The position numbers were made by a program, and so were the translations under genes. From positions 1 to 39,786 of the forward strand of contig DWZP01000007.1 in NCBI GenBank assembly GCA_019117495.1: DNA of 39,786 nt, given 5' to 3'. A model generated the notes under the pieces. It saw only the letters and a list, made by a program, of their open reading frames with translations. It was not told the origin of the DNA and did no database searches. The DNA comes from Fusicatenibacter_A intestinipullorum. Its GTDB lineage: Bacteria; Bacillota; Negativicutes; Acidaminococcales; Acidaminococcaceae. Below are positions 31,437 through 39,639 of the stretch, in pieces (positions within the stretch are counted from its first letter, which is position 1; every line of letters starts with the position of its first letter).

Positions 31437-31799
31437 TTAGAATTGCAGTCCAGCTTCACGGGCTGCATCTGCAAGAGCTGCTACACGGCCGGTGTAAAGA
31501 TAACCACCGCGGTCAAATACTACTTCTTTAATGCCTTTTTCCAATGCTCTTTCGGCAATGGCTTTGCCAATTTCGCGGGCAGCTTCTACGTTGCCGCCGT
31601 TATTGGCTTTTCTATCTTTTTCAACAGTGCTGGCAGAAACAATGGTTTCGCCAGTTTCATCGTTAATAACCTGAGCGTAAATGTTTGCCAGGGAACGGTA
31701 TACGTTCAAACGCGGTCTTTCAGCAGTGCCAAAAATGTATTGACGGGCACGCAGATGGCGTTTCTGGCGTTTCGCATTTTTATCAACTCTGTTAAGCAA
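31437..31799 (-). CDS. rplR: 50S ribosomal protein L18
   Basis: A TTG start at 31799 gives 120 residues (LNRVDKNAKRQKRH after fMet), the usual L18 length, with AAGGGAG 8 nt upstream. The in-frame GTG at 31808 directly abuts the binding site and is unlikely. Core GTAERPRLNVYRSLANIYAQ is typical; it binds 5S rRNA. Confidence 0.95.
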   Translation of the reverse strand: MLNRVDKNAKRQKRHLRARQYIFGTAERPRLNVYRSLANIYAQVINDETGETIVSASTVEKDRKANNGGNVEAAREIGKAIAERALEKGIKEVVFDRGGYLYTGRVAALADAAREAGLQF

Positions 31800-31824
31800 G
31801 AGTTTCACTCCCTTCCTTTAGAAA

Positions 31825-32373
31825 TTACTTCTTGCCTTTAGCGCCTGCTTTACCAATCTTACGGCGGATACGTTCACCTTCGTAATGGATGCCTTTGCCT
31901 TTATACGGTTCAGGCGGACGCAAAGTGCGGATTTCTGCTGCAACAGCGCCTACTTTTTCTTTATCGGCACCGTTTACTACGATTTTGTTCGGAGCCGGAA
32001 CCTCAAAGGTAATACCAGCAGGCGGCTCTTTAACTACAGGATGGGAAAAACCAAGGGTAAAGTTAATGTTGTTACCCTGTTTTGCGGCACGGTAACCTAC
32101 GCCGGTAATTTCCAAAGTTTTGGAAAAGCCCTGGGTTACGCCGATAACCATATTATTAATGAGAGTACGGGACAGACCGTGCATGGAGCGATGTTCTTTG
32201 TCGTCGCTCGGACGTTCAACGGTGATAACGCCGTCCTCCATGGTAAGTTTCATTTCTTTGTTGATTTGGCGGGAAAGTTCGCCTTTAGGGCCCTTAACGG
32301 TAACAAGGTTGTTTTCGATGGTAACTGTTACGCCAGCGGGCACGGTAATTGGATGCTTACCAATTCTAGACAC
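31825..32373 (-). CDS. rplF: 50S ribosomal protein L6
   Basis: 182 residues with MSRIGKHPITVPAGV at the start and the C-terminal LRPPEPYKGKGIHYEGE. The start is GTG at 32373 with GGAGGTG upstream. Confidence 0.98.
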   Translation of the reverse strand: MSRIGKHPITVPAGVTVTIENNLVTVKGPKGELSRQINKEMKLTMEDGVITVERPSDDKEHRSMHGLSRTLINNMVIGVTQGFSKTLEITGVGYRAAKQGNNINFTLGFSHPVVKEPPAGITFEVPAPNKIVVNGADKEKVGAVAAEIRTLRPPEPYKGKGIHYEGERIRRKIGKAGAKGKK

Positions 32374-32399
32374 TTATGAGCACCTCCTATCTTTCAGTA

Positions 32400-32798
32400 T
32401 TACCAGACATATGCAAGCACTTCGCCGCCGAGGCCGGCTTTGCGTGCTGCTTTATCAGTCATAAGGCCTTGGGAAGTAGAGATTACTGCAATGCCAAGAC
32501 CTCCGAGAACTCTGGGCAGTTGGTCTTTTTGAGAATAAACTCTGAGACCAGGTTTGGAAATACGTTTAATGCCGGAAATAACTTTCTCTTTGTTGGCACC
32601 ATATTTCAGGCTGACGCGGATAACGTTCTGTTTATTATCAGCAATTACTTCAAAATCTTTTATAAAACCTTCGTTCTTTAAAATCTCAGCAATAGCAACT
32701 TTGATTTTAGAGCACGGGATTTCAACTTTATCATGATGAACCGAATTTGCGTTACGAATACGGGTAAGCATATCGGCAATCGGGTCAGTCATTACCAT
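32400..32798 (-). CDS. rpsH: 30S ribosomal protein S8
   Basis: 132 residues beginning MVMTDPIADMLTRIRNAN and ending with STSQGLMTDKAARKAGLGG. S8 is the known translational regulator of the spc operon in other bacteria. Confidence 0.98.
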   Translation of the reverse strand: MVMTDPIADMLTRIRNANSVHHDKVEIPCSKIKVAIAEILKNEGFIKDFEVIADNKQNVIRVSLKYGANKEKVISGIKRISKPGLRVYSQKDQLPRVLGGLGIAVISTSQGLMTDKAARKAGLGGEVLAYVW

Positions 32799-32829
32799 AC
32801 TTTAATACCCTCCTTCCTAAAATGCTGTA

Positions 32830-33015
32830 TTACCAGCTTGCTTTGGTAACTCCCGGAATAGCGCCCTGATAGCTGTATTCACGGAAGCAGATACGGCAGA
32901 TGCCAAATTTACGCATATAACCATGGGGTCTGCCGCAAATTTTGCAGCGGTTGTAACGGCGTACTTTAAATTTCGGCTCTTTATTCCACTTTTCAATCAA
33001 GGCTTTCTTAGCCAA
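32830..33015 (-). CDS. rpsN: 30S ribosomal protein S14, zinc type (type Z)
   Basis: 61 residues with the zinc ribbon formed by CKIC and CRIC, 12 residues apart. The start is TTG at 33015: AGGAGGG lies 6-7 nt upstream, and the product then begins MAKKALIEKW as expected. No ATG in this frame gives a sensible protein; a longer upstream frame runs into rplE. Confidence 0.95.
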   Translation of the reverse strand: MAKKALIEKWNKEPKFKVRRYNRCKICGRPHGYMRKFGICRICFREYSYQGAIPGVTKASW

Positions 33016-33031
33016 AGTATTCCCTCCTAAC

Positions 33032-33577
33032 TTATGCGCTGAACGGCATTCCGAGGATTCTGAGCAATTCTCTTGCTTCCTCATCAGTCTTAGCGGTCGT
33101 AACAATGATGATATCCATTCCGCGTACTTTATCAATCTTATCGTAGTCAATTTCCGGGAAAATCAATTGTTCTTTCAAACCAAGTGCATAGTTGCCGCGG
33201 CCATCGAATGCAGTCGGGCTAACACCGCGGAAGTCACGTACACGAGGCAGTGCGATGTTCATCAGTTTGTCGAGGAAGTAGTACATGCGGTCGCCGCGCA
33301 GAGTAACTTTTGCGCCAATCGGCATGCCCTGGCGGAGTTTAAAAGCTGCGATGGATTTTTTTGCTTTGGTGATAACAGGTTTCTGACCGGAGATTGCGGT
33401 CAGGTCTGCTACTGCAGATTCCAGAGCTTTGCTGTTGCCAACGGCTTCGCCAACGCCCATATTGATGACAACTTTCTCGATTTTAGGAATTTCCATAACA
33501 TTTTTATAGTTAAATTTGTCCATCAGGCCTTTAACGGCTTCAGACAAATATTTTTCTTGCAATCTTGTTTTTGCCAT
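33032..33577 (-). CDS. rplE: 50S ribosomal protein L5
   Basis: 181 residues. MGVGEAVGNSKALESAVADL and the RGMDIIIVTTAKTDEEARELL end are diagnostic. It binds 5S rRNA. ATG start with AGGAGG upstream. Confidence 0.98.
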   Translation of the reverse strand: MAKTRLQEKYLSEAVKGLMDKFNYKNVMEIPKIEKVVINMGVGEAVGNSKALESAVADLTAISGQKPVITKAKKSIAAFKLRQGMPIGAKVTLRGDRMYYFLDKLMNIALPRVRDFRGVSPTAFDGRGNYALGLKEQLIFPEIDYDKIDKVRGMDIIIVTTAKTDEEARELLRILGMPFSA

Positions 33578-33601
33578 TCAAACATTTCCTCCTTTCCCGG
33601 A

Positions 33602-33928
33602 TTATTTATCTATTACTTCGCCACATTTTTTGCAGGCTCTTACGAAGCTGCCGGAAACTTCAACTTTTTTAATACGGGTCGGTTTCTGGCAATGCGGGCA
33701 AACGAGCATAACTTTTGCGGAAGCCATCGGAGCTTCTTTAACGATAATGCCGCCCTGAGGATTGCTCTGAGTCGGTTTTGTGTGACGTTTTACTTTATTA
33801 ATGCCTTCAACGACAACTTTGGATTTTTTCGGCAGGGCCATAATAATTTTGCCTTCTTTGCCTTTGTCCTTACCGGACAGTACCAAAACTTTGTCGCCTT
33901 TCTTGACGTGCATTTTAGCTGCTGTCAT
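33602..33928 (-). CDS. rplX: 50S ribosomal protein L24
   Basis: 108 residues. A KOW motif lies near the N-terminus (KKGDKVLVLSGKDKGKEGKI). The C-terminal half carries CPHC and CKKC pairs, so a zinc ribbon is likely, as in many but not all bacterial L24. Confidence 0.97.
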   Translation of the reverse strand: MTAAKMHVKKGDKVLVLSGKDKGKEGKIIMALPKKSKVVVEGINKVKRHTKPTQSNPQGGIIVKEAPMASAKVMLVCPHCQKPTRIKKVEVSGSFVRACKKCGEVIDK

Positions 33929-33964
33929 TTCAGGTACACCTCCTTATGTGCGTCATCAAATTTC

Positions 33965-34333
33965 TTACAGCACTTCAGGTGCCAGAGAAATGATTTTCAT
34001 AAAGTCTTTTTCACGGAGTTCGCGGGCAACAGGCCCGAAGATGCGGGTTCCGCGCGGAGTTTTGTCGTCTTTGATTACAACTGCCGCATTTTCGTCGAAG
34101 CGGATGTAAGAACCATCCGGACGGCGGACACCCTTAGCTGAACGAACAACAACTGCCTTTACAACGTCACCTTTTTTTACAACGCCACCGGGTGATGCAT
34201 CTTTTACAGCACACACGATTACGTCGCCAATATTAGCATATTTACGGTAGGAACCGCCCAATACGCGGATGCACATAACTTTCTTAGCGCCGGTGTTGTC
34301 GCCGACATTAAGAATAGTCTGTTGTTGGATCAT
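33965..34333 (-). CDS. rplN: 50S ribosomal protein L14
   Basis: 122 residues, the normal length, from ATG at 34333 with GGGAGG 7 nt upstream (MIQQQTILNVGDNTGAKKV). A frame opened eight codons earlier includes the binding site itself and is rejected. Confidence 0.98.
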   Translation of the reverse strand: MIQQQTILNVGDNTGAKKVMCIRVLGGSYRKYANIGDVIVCAVKDASPGGVVKKGDVVKAVVVRSAKGVRRPDGSYIRFDENAAVVIKDDKTPRGTRIFGPVARELREKDFMKIISLAPEVL

Positions 34334-34374
34334 GGTTTTACCTCCCTTGCCAATCAATCAATCGGCAGATTTCA

Positions 34375-34635
34375 TTATTTTGCACGCTCTAAAATTTCAA
34401 TAACACGCCAGCATTTATCTTTGGAAAGCGGACGGGTTTGCATAATTTGGACAGTATCGCCAACATGTGCTTCGTTATTTTCATCGTGAGCTTTAAATTT
34501 GATAGTATGTTGAACACCTTTACCGTATACCGGATGTTTTACAAAACGCTCAACAGCAACTACAACAGTTTTCTGCATTTTGTCGCTGACTACTTTACCG
34601 ATACGGGTAACACGCGTATTTCTTTCAACGGTCAC
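34375..34635 (-). CDS. rpsQ: 30S ribosomal protein S17
   Basis: A GTG start at 34635 gives 86 residues (TVERNTRVTRIGKVVSD after fMet), matching S17. AGGAGG lies 8 nt upstream. An ATG at 34656 would encode the binding site as KKEE and is unlikely. Confidence 0.95.
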   Translation of the reverse strand: MTVERNTRVTRIGKVVSDKMQKTVVVAVERFVKHPVYGKGVQHTIKFKAHDENNEAHVGDTVQIMQTRPLSKDKCWRVIEILERAK

Positions 34636-34669
34636 AACTGTTTCCTCCTTCTTCATACTTCAAACACAC

Positions 34670-34864
34670 TCAGGCGTTTAATTCACGCTGGCGCTGAATG
34701 GTTTTAATACGGGCAATGGACTTTTTAATTTCGTGAATTTTCATCGGGTTTTCACATTGTCCGGTTGCCATTTGAAAACGCAGGTTGAAGAGTTCTTCTT
34801 TTAAACCTGCCAGCTTGTTGTCTAATTCAGCAGCAGACATTTCACGGATTTCTGCGGTTTTCAT
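34670..34864 (-). CDS. rpmC: 50S ribosomal protein L29
   Basis: 64 residues, two long helices (IREMSAAELDNKLAGLKEEL, then LRFQMATGQ). The ATG overlaps the rplP stop (TAATG). Confidence 0.97.
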   Translation of the reverse strand: MKTAEIREMSAAELDNKLAGLKEELFNLRFQMATGQCENPMKIHEIKKSIARIKTIQRQRELNA

Positions 34865-35316
34865 TAAGCTTCACCACCCTTTTCCTGTGCGGCAGCTTCA
34901 GCTTCTTGCTGTGCGCGGGTCACAAATTTAGTCTTAATCGGCAGTTTGTGGCTAGCAAGACGCATAGCTTCTTTAGCGATTTCTTCGGATACGCCGTTCA
35001 TTTCAAACATTACACGGCCGGGTTTAACAACTGCAACCCAGTATTCCGGGGAGCCTTTACCACTACCCATACGGGTTTCAGCCGGTTTAGCGGTGATAGG
35101 TTTGTCAGGGAAAATCTGAATCCATACCTGGCCGCCACGTTTAATGTAACGGGTCATAGCAATACGGGCTGCTTCAATCTGACGGTTGGTGATCCAGGCC
35201 GGTTCAAGTGCTACCAGGCCGTAATCGCCATGAGCAATTTTATTGCCGCGCATTGCACGTCCGGTCATACGGCCTCTGTGCTGTTTACGATGTTTAACTC
35301 TCTTCGGTAATAACAT
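34864..35316 (-). CDS. rplP: 50S ribosomal protein L16
   Basis: 150 residues with MLLPKRVKHRKQHRGRMTG at the start and the conserved GSGKGSPEYWVAVVKPGR. Slightly longer than usual at the Ala/Glu-rich C-terminus. Confidence 0.98.
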   Translation of the reverse strand: MLLPKRVKHRKQHRGRMTGRAMRGNKIAHGDYGLVALEPAWITNRQIEAARIAMTRYIKRGGQVWIQIFPDKPITAKPAETRMGSGKGSPEYWVAVVKPGRVMFEMNGVSEEIAKEAMRLASHKLPIKTKFVTRAQQEAEAAAQEKGGEA

Positions 35317-35320
35317 TAAC

Positions 35321-35989
35321 TTATGCCTCCTTCGCCGGAGCAGCTTTTGCTACTTCTTTACTTTCAGGAAGGACTTCGCCTTTATAAATCCATACTTTTA
35401 CGCCGATACGGCCGTAGGTAGTATGTGCTTCTGCGGTACCATAATCAATGTCAGCACGCAGAGTGTGCAGAGGAATGCTTCCTTCGCGGTAGCTTTCGCT
35501 GCGGGCAATTTCTGCACCGCCAAGACGGCCGCTAACCTGTACTTTAATACCTTTCGCACCCATACGCATGGTACGGCCTACGCACTGTTTCATAGCGCGG
35601 CGGAAAGCGATACGGCGTTCGAGCTGAGAAGCGATGTTTTCTGCAACAAGGGTTGCGTCCATATCCGGGGTTTTAACCTCAACGATATTGATGTCGATTA
35701 CGCTGTCAGTCATTTTTTTCAAATCGTTTTTAAGCAATTCGATGTTGCTGCCCTGACGGCCGATTACCATACCGGGTTTAGCGGTGTGGATGGAGATGCG
35801 TGCTCTGTTGGATGCACGTTCGATTTCTACTTTAGAAATACCGGATAAGAACAGTTTATCTTTAATGAATTCACGGATTTTAATATCTTCCAATAAGTAT
35901 TTTTCATAGTCTCTGTCGGCATACCATTTGGAATCCCAACCTTTAATGATGCCTACGCGCAGACCATGCGGATTAACTTTTTGACCCAC
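35321..35989 (-). CDS. rpsC: 30S ribosomal protein S3
   Basis: 222 residues. A KH domain (PGMVIGRQGSNIELLKNDL) and the C-terminal S3 domain (GRLGGAEIARSE) are present. The start is GTG at 35989. Confidence 0.98.
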   Translation of the reverse strand: MGQKVNPHGLRVGIIKGWDSKWYADRDYEKYLLEDIKIREFIKDKLFLSGISKVEIERASNRARISIHTAKPGMVIGRQGSNIELLKNDLKKMTDSVIDINIVEVKTPDMDATLVAENIASQLERRIAFRRAMKQCVGRTMRMGAKGIKVQVSGRLGGAEIARSESYREGSIPLHTLRADIDYGTAEAHTTYGRIGVKVWIYKGEVLPESKEVAKAAPAKEA

Positions 35990-36015
35990 TATCGTTTCCC
36001 TCCTTCTTCGGGATA

Positions 36016-36348
36016 TTATTTTTCTTTAACTGCTACGGTTACGTGGCTGGAGCGTTTCAAAATTTTAAACGCTTGTCCGCGGGAACGCGGATGAATTCTC
36101 TTCATGGTAGGACCCTGATCCACAAAGCAGGTGGATACAACGAGTTCGTCTACATTCATGTCGAAGTTATGCTCTGCATTGGCAACTGCACTGCGCAGTA
36201 CCTTCTCGATTACCTCAGACCCAACTTTAGGGGTATGTTTGAGGATCGCGAATGCTTCACCCACGGATTTACCGCGGATAAGGTTAATCACGATGCGCAG
36301 TTTGCGCGGCGCGATACGAACATATTTTGCAACAGCTTTTGCTTCCAT
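36016..36348 (-). CDS. rplV: 50S ribosomal protein L22
   Basis: 110 residues, including YVRIAPRKLRIVINLIRGK and the extended loop region ending PRSRGQAFKILKRSSHVTV, which lines the exit tunnel. ATG start. Confidence 0.98.
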   Translation of the reverse strand: MEAKAVAKYVRIAPRKLRIVINLIRGKSVGEAFAILKHTPKVGSEVIEKVLRSAVANAEHNFDMNVDELVVSTCFVDQGPTMKRIHPRSRGQAFKILKRSSHVTVAVKEK

Positions 36349-36368
36349 GCTATCTGCCCCCTTTCCCC

Positions 36369-36644
36369 TTATTTTAAAGCCGTACTTTTATCGGCATGAC
36401 CTTTGTAAGTACGGGTGGGAGCAAATTCTCCCAATTTATGGCCAACCATATCTTCGGTAATGAATACAGGCACATGTTTACGGCCGTCATGTACGGCAAT
36501 AGTATGTCCTAAAAATTCCGGAAGAATAGTGGAGCTGCGAGACCAGGTCTTTACAACTTTTTTATCGTTAGAAGCGTTCATGGCTTCGATCTTCTTCAGA
36601 AGACTTTCATGCACATAAGGTCCTTTTTTGATTGATCTGGACAC
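36369..36644 (-). CDS. rpsS: 30S ribosomal protein S19
   Basis: 91 residues, MSRSIKKGPYVHESLLKKI at the start and GHKLGEFAPTRTYKGH near the end. The start is GTG at 36644, 9 nt after AAAGGAGG. Confidence 0.98.
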   Translation of the reverse strand: MSRSIKKGPYVHESLLKKIEAMNASNDKKVVKTWSRSSTILPEFLGHTIAVHDGRKHVPVFITEDMVGHKLGEFAPTRTYKGHADKSTALK

Positions 36645-36674
36645 TATTTGGGCCTCCTTTCTTTAACCTGCTAA

Positions 36675-37505
36675 TTATTTCGTTCTGCGTTTTACAATCA
36701 GCTTGCTGGAAGCTTTTTTCTGCTTGCGGGTACGAGTACCGAAAGCACATTTGCCCCAAGGAGTAACAGGGCGTTTGCGGCCGACAGGAGAATGGCCTTC
36801 GCCACCGCCATGCGGATGGTCGTTCGGGTTCATAACTACGCCGCGGTTTGCAGGACGGATACCGAGCCAACGGTTACGGCCGGCTTTACCAATAGTGATG
36901 TTTTCAAAGTCAATATTGCCAACCTGGCCAACAGTTGCACGGCAGTTGATGTGAACTTTGCGGATTTCGCCGGAAGGCAGACGGAGAAGTGCATATTCGC
37001 CTTCTTTAGCCATCAGCTGAGCGGAAGAACCGGCGCTGCGTGCCATCTGGCCGCCTTTACCGATTTTAAGTTCAACATTGTGTACGGTAGTACCAAGCGG
37101 AATATTTTTCAGCGGCAGGCAGTTACCGATTTTGATATCAGCTTCCGGGCCGCTTTCAATCATATCGCCAACTTTTAAATCAAGCGGAGCGATGATGTAG
37201 CGTTTTTCACCGTCAACATAGTTTACAAGAGCTATGCGTGCATTGCGGTTAGGATCGTATTCAATGGTTGCAACGCGGGCGGGAATACCGTCTTTGGTGC
37301 GTTTGAAATCAATAACACGATACAGTCTTTTAACGCCGCCGCCTTTATGGCGTACGGTCATTTTGCCGGTATTGTTGCGTCCAGCATGTTTCTGAAGTTT
37401 CTCAACAAGAGGACGGTACGGCTTATCTGTCGTAATCTCTTCGAAGGTAGACACTGTAATGAAGCGTCTCGAAGGAGAATACGGATTAAAGCTTTTAATA
37501 GCCAT
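36675..37505 (-). CDS. rplB: 50S ribosomal protein L2
   Basis: 276 residues, full length, with GRNNTGKMTVRHKGGGVKR and the peptidyl-transferase-proximal VMNPNDHPHGGGEG. ATG start with AGGAGG. Confidence 0.99.
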   Translation of the reverse strand: MAIKSFNPYSPSRRFITVSTFEEITTDKPYRPLVEKLQKHAGRNNTGKMTVRHKGGGVKRLYRVIDFKRTKDGIPARVATIEYDPNRNARIALVNYVDGEKRYIIAPLDLKVGDMIESGPEADIKIGNCLPLKNIPLGTTVHNVELKIGKGGQMARSAGSSAQLMAKEGEYALLRLPSGEIRKVHINCRATVGQVGNIDFENITIGKAGRNRWLGIRPANRGVVMNPNDHPHGGGEGHSPVGRKRPVTPWGKCAFGTRTRKQKKASSKLIVKRRTK

Positions 37506-37532
37506 TTAATTTTACCTCCTTATTACGTTAAA

Positions 37533-37823
37533 TTACATTCCTTCGAAAATTTGAATCGTATTGCCTTCAGCCAGCTTCACGATAGCTTTCTTATAATCGG
37601 AACGTTTGCCAACGTATCTGCCCATGCGTTTAGTTTTGCCAAGTACGCGCACGGTGTTTACTTTTTCAACTTTTACGTTAAAAATTTTCTCTACCGCTTG
37701 TCTGATTTCAGTTTTGTTAGCAGTAAGAGGCACTTTAAAAGTATATTTATTATCCTGCATCATAACGGAAGTTTTTTCGGTGATTACAGGGCGGATTAAC
37801 AAATCGCGAGGATTGGTTGCCAT
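37533..37823 (-). CDS. rplW: 50S ribosomal protein L23
   Basis: 96 residues, with DLLIRPVITEKTSVMMQDNK and the C-terminal KAIVKLAEGNTIQIFEG. The start overlaps the rplD stop (TAATG). It sits at the tunnel exit, where trigger factor and SRP dock. Confidence 0.98.
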   Translation of the reverse strand: MATNPRDLLIRPVITEKTSVMMQDNKYTFKVPLTANKTEIRQAVEKIFNVKVEKVNTVRVLGKTKRMGRYVGKRSDYKKAIVKLAEGNTIQIFEGM

Positions 37824-38452
37824 TATGCGAACACCTCCTCAATTCTGGCAATAGCGTCTTTAGCCAGGAATACTTTATTATTGTTAAGTAAATCGAAGCA
37901 ATTCAGGCAGCCATTGGAAAGAGCCGTTACCTTCGGCATATTGCGGGAAGAAAGTTCAACATTTTCATTCTCGCCGTTGGTAATGATAAGAGCTTTCTTA
38001 TCAGCAGCATCAAAAGCAGCAAGCATTGCTACAACATTTTTGGTTTTCGGTGCATCAAATGCAAGACCGTCAACTACAACCATTTCACCAGCAGCAACTT
38101 TTGCGCTCAGTGCGCAGCGGATTGCCAGACGGCGTGCCTTACGGGGCATTTTTTTGTCATAACTGCGGGGCTGCGGGCCAAATACGGTGCCGCCGCCTAC
38201 CCACAGAGGAGAACGGGTAGAACCGCTGCGTGCACGGCCGGTGCCTTTTTGTTTCCAAGGTTTACGTCCGCCGCCGCGAACAAGGCCGCGGGTTTTGGTA
38301 GCAGCAGTGCCCTGGCGCTGATTAGCGTGCTGCATTACGATTGCTTGATGTACAACAGCTTCGTTAAACTCTACGCCAAAAACTACTTCATTTAATTCTA
38401 TTTCTTCACCGGTAGGTTGACCGGAAATATTATACACTGATAACTTCGGCAT
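37823..38452 (-). CDS. rplD: 50S ribosomal protein L4
   Basis: 209 residues from MPKLSVYNISGQ, with the tunnel loop GGGRKPWKQKGTGRARSGS. ATG at 38461 abuts the GGAGG site, so the ATG at 38452 is preferred. L4 regulates the S10 operon in some bacteria. Confidence 0.97.
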   Translation of the reverse strand: MPKLSVYNISGQPTGEEIELNEVVFGVEFNEAVVHQAIVMQHANQRQGTAATKTRGLVRGGGRKPWKQKGTGRARSGSTRSPLWVGGGTVFGPQPRSYDKKMPRKARRLAIRCALSAKVAAGEMVVVDGLAFDAPKTKNVVAMLAAFDAADKKALIITNGENENVELSSRNMPKVTALSNGCLNCFDLLNNNKVFLAKDAIARIEEVFA

Positions 38453-38484
38453 TAGAAGCATCCTCCTTTCTTTCGCTTATGTTC

Positions 38485-39129
38485 TTATTTCTTATTGGGT
38501 TTTACGGTTTCTTTAACTACAACGAAAGAACCGGCAGCTCCCGGAATGGAACCTTTAACCAGAATAAGATTGCGTTCAGCGTCAACTTTAGCTACGGTTA
38601 AGCGTTGAACGGTTACTTGAGCATTACCCATACGTCCAGGCAGTTTTTTACCTTTAATTACGCGGCCGCCAGGACCGGAGTACATGGGACCCATGGAGCC
38701 AGGTTCACGATGGGATTTGGAACCGTGTTTCATAGGACCACGAGCGAAATTGTGGCGTTTAATAGTACCTGCAAAACCTTTACCGCGGGAAATACCGGTT
38801 GCATCAACCAATTCGCCGGCAGCAAAAATGTCGCAGGAAATTTTATCGCCTACTGCAAATTCAGAAGGAGCAGACAAACGTAATTCTTTGACAAATTTTA
38901 CAGGAGTAACACCTGCTTTGTCAAAATGGCCCTTCATCGGTTTCGTGGTATGTTTTTCTTTTACTTCGCCGAAGCCAAGCTGAACAGCGTTATAGCCGTC
39001 TTTTTCTTCGGTTTTATTTTGAATGACAACGCAGGGGCCGGCTTCAATTACAGTAACCGGAATCAATCTGCCGTCAGCTTCAAAAATCTGAGTCATACCG
39101 ATTTTTTTACCTAAGATTCCTTTAGCCAT
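38485..39129 (-). CDS. rplC: 50S ribosomal protein L3
   Basis: 214 residues, MAKGILGKKIGMTQIFEADG at the start, GTSR-type region RGKGFAGTIKRHNF, and the GSMGP loop. ATG start 15 nt after rpsJ. Confidence 0.98.
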   Translation of the reverse strand: MAKGILGKKIGMTQIFEADGRLIPVTVIEAGPCVVIQNKTEEKDGYNAVQLGFGEVKEKHTTKPMKGHFDKAGVTPVKFVKELRLSAPSEFAVGDKISCDIFAAGELVDATGISRGKGFAGTIKRHNFARGPMKHGSKSHREPGSMGPMYSGPGGRVIKGKKLPGRMGNAQVTVQRLTVAKVDAERNLILVKGSIPGAAGSFVVVKETVKPNKK

Positions 39130-39144
39130 TCTCGCACCTCCTCC

Positions 39145-39456
39145 TTACAGTTTAATCTCGATATCTACGCCGGCAGGAAGATCAAGACGCATCAAAGAAT
39201 CAACGGTCTTCGCAGTCGGTTCCAGAATGTCTACAAGACGTTTGTGAGTACGCATTTCAAACTGCTCACGGGAATCTTTGTTAACATGAGGGGAACGCAG
39301 AATCGTATAGATATTTTTTTCGGTCGGAAGCGGAATCGGGCCGGAAACCTGAGCACCGGTACGTTTCGCAGTTTCCACGATTTTGGCAGCACTCTGGTCA
39401 AGTGCTTTGTGGTCATACGCTTTGAGGCGTATTCTGATTTTCTGTGATTTCGACAT
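39145..39456 (-). CDS. rpsJ: 30S ribosomal protein S10
   Basis: 103 residues (KIRIRLKAYDHKALDQSAAK, then GPIPLPTEKNIYTILRSPHV). First gene of the superoperon, with AGGAGG 10 nt before ATG and a structured leader upstream. Confidence 0.98.
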   Translation of the reverse strand: MSKSQKIRIRLKAYDHKALDQSAAKIVETAKRTGAQVSGPIPLPTEKNIYTILRSPHVNKDSREQFEMRTHKRLVDILEPTAKTVDSLMRLDLPAGVDIEIKL

Positions 39457-39492
39457 TAAAACATTTCCTCCTAATCGCCCAGTTTCTAAGAA

Positions 39493-39544
39493 CGGACATA
39501 CTCCGTGAAAATCTCCCTGTCTAAACAGGCAAGCAACCTCTCAC
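39493..39544 (-). promoter_or_regulatory. Structured leader of the S10 operon
   Basis: In the minus-strand RNA a GTGA/TCAC helix (39541-39544 with 39505-39508) encloses a CCTGT-TTAG-ACAGG hairpin (39516-39529). A CGGA/TCCG hairpin follows (39493-39505). It ends about 20 nt before the rpsJ ribosome binding site. It may be an autoregulatory leader; no terminator follows it. Confidence 0.45.
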
Positions 39545-39580
39545 ATCATCGCAGGGCCATACAAACAAACATAACAATAC

Positions 39581-39603
39581 GAGGGGCGTATTTTTAGCCC
39601 CTC
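39581..39603 (-). terminator. Weak terminator after tuf
   Basis: A 7-bp stem GAGGGGC/GCCCCTC (39581-39587 with 39597-39603) followed by only scattered Ts on the minus strand. Partial read-through from tuf into the S10 operon is likely, since I see no good promoter between it and rpsJ. Confidence 0.55.
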
Positions 39604-39639
39604 ATAACGGGATCTAATTATTAAATGGGATCCTTATAA

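Noticed and set aside
33167..34141. Long plus-strand open frame opposite rplE-rplN
   Set aside because: It is the antisense shadow of ribosomal genes; no ribosome binding site, low-complexity Phe/Asn-rich product, and no family likeness. The same holds for all other long plus-strand frames opposite recognised genes.
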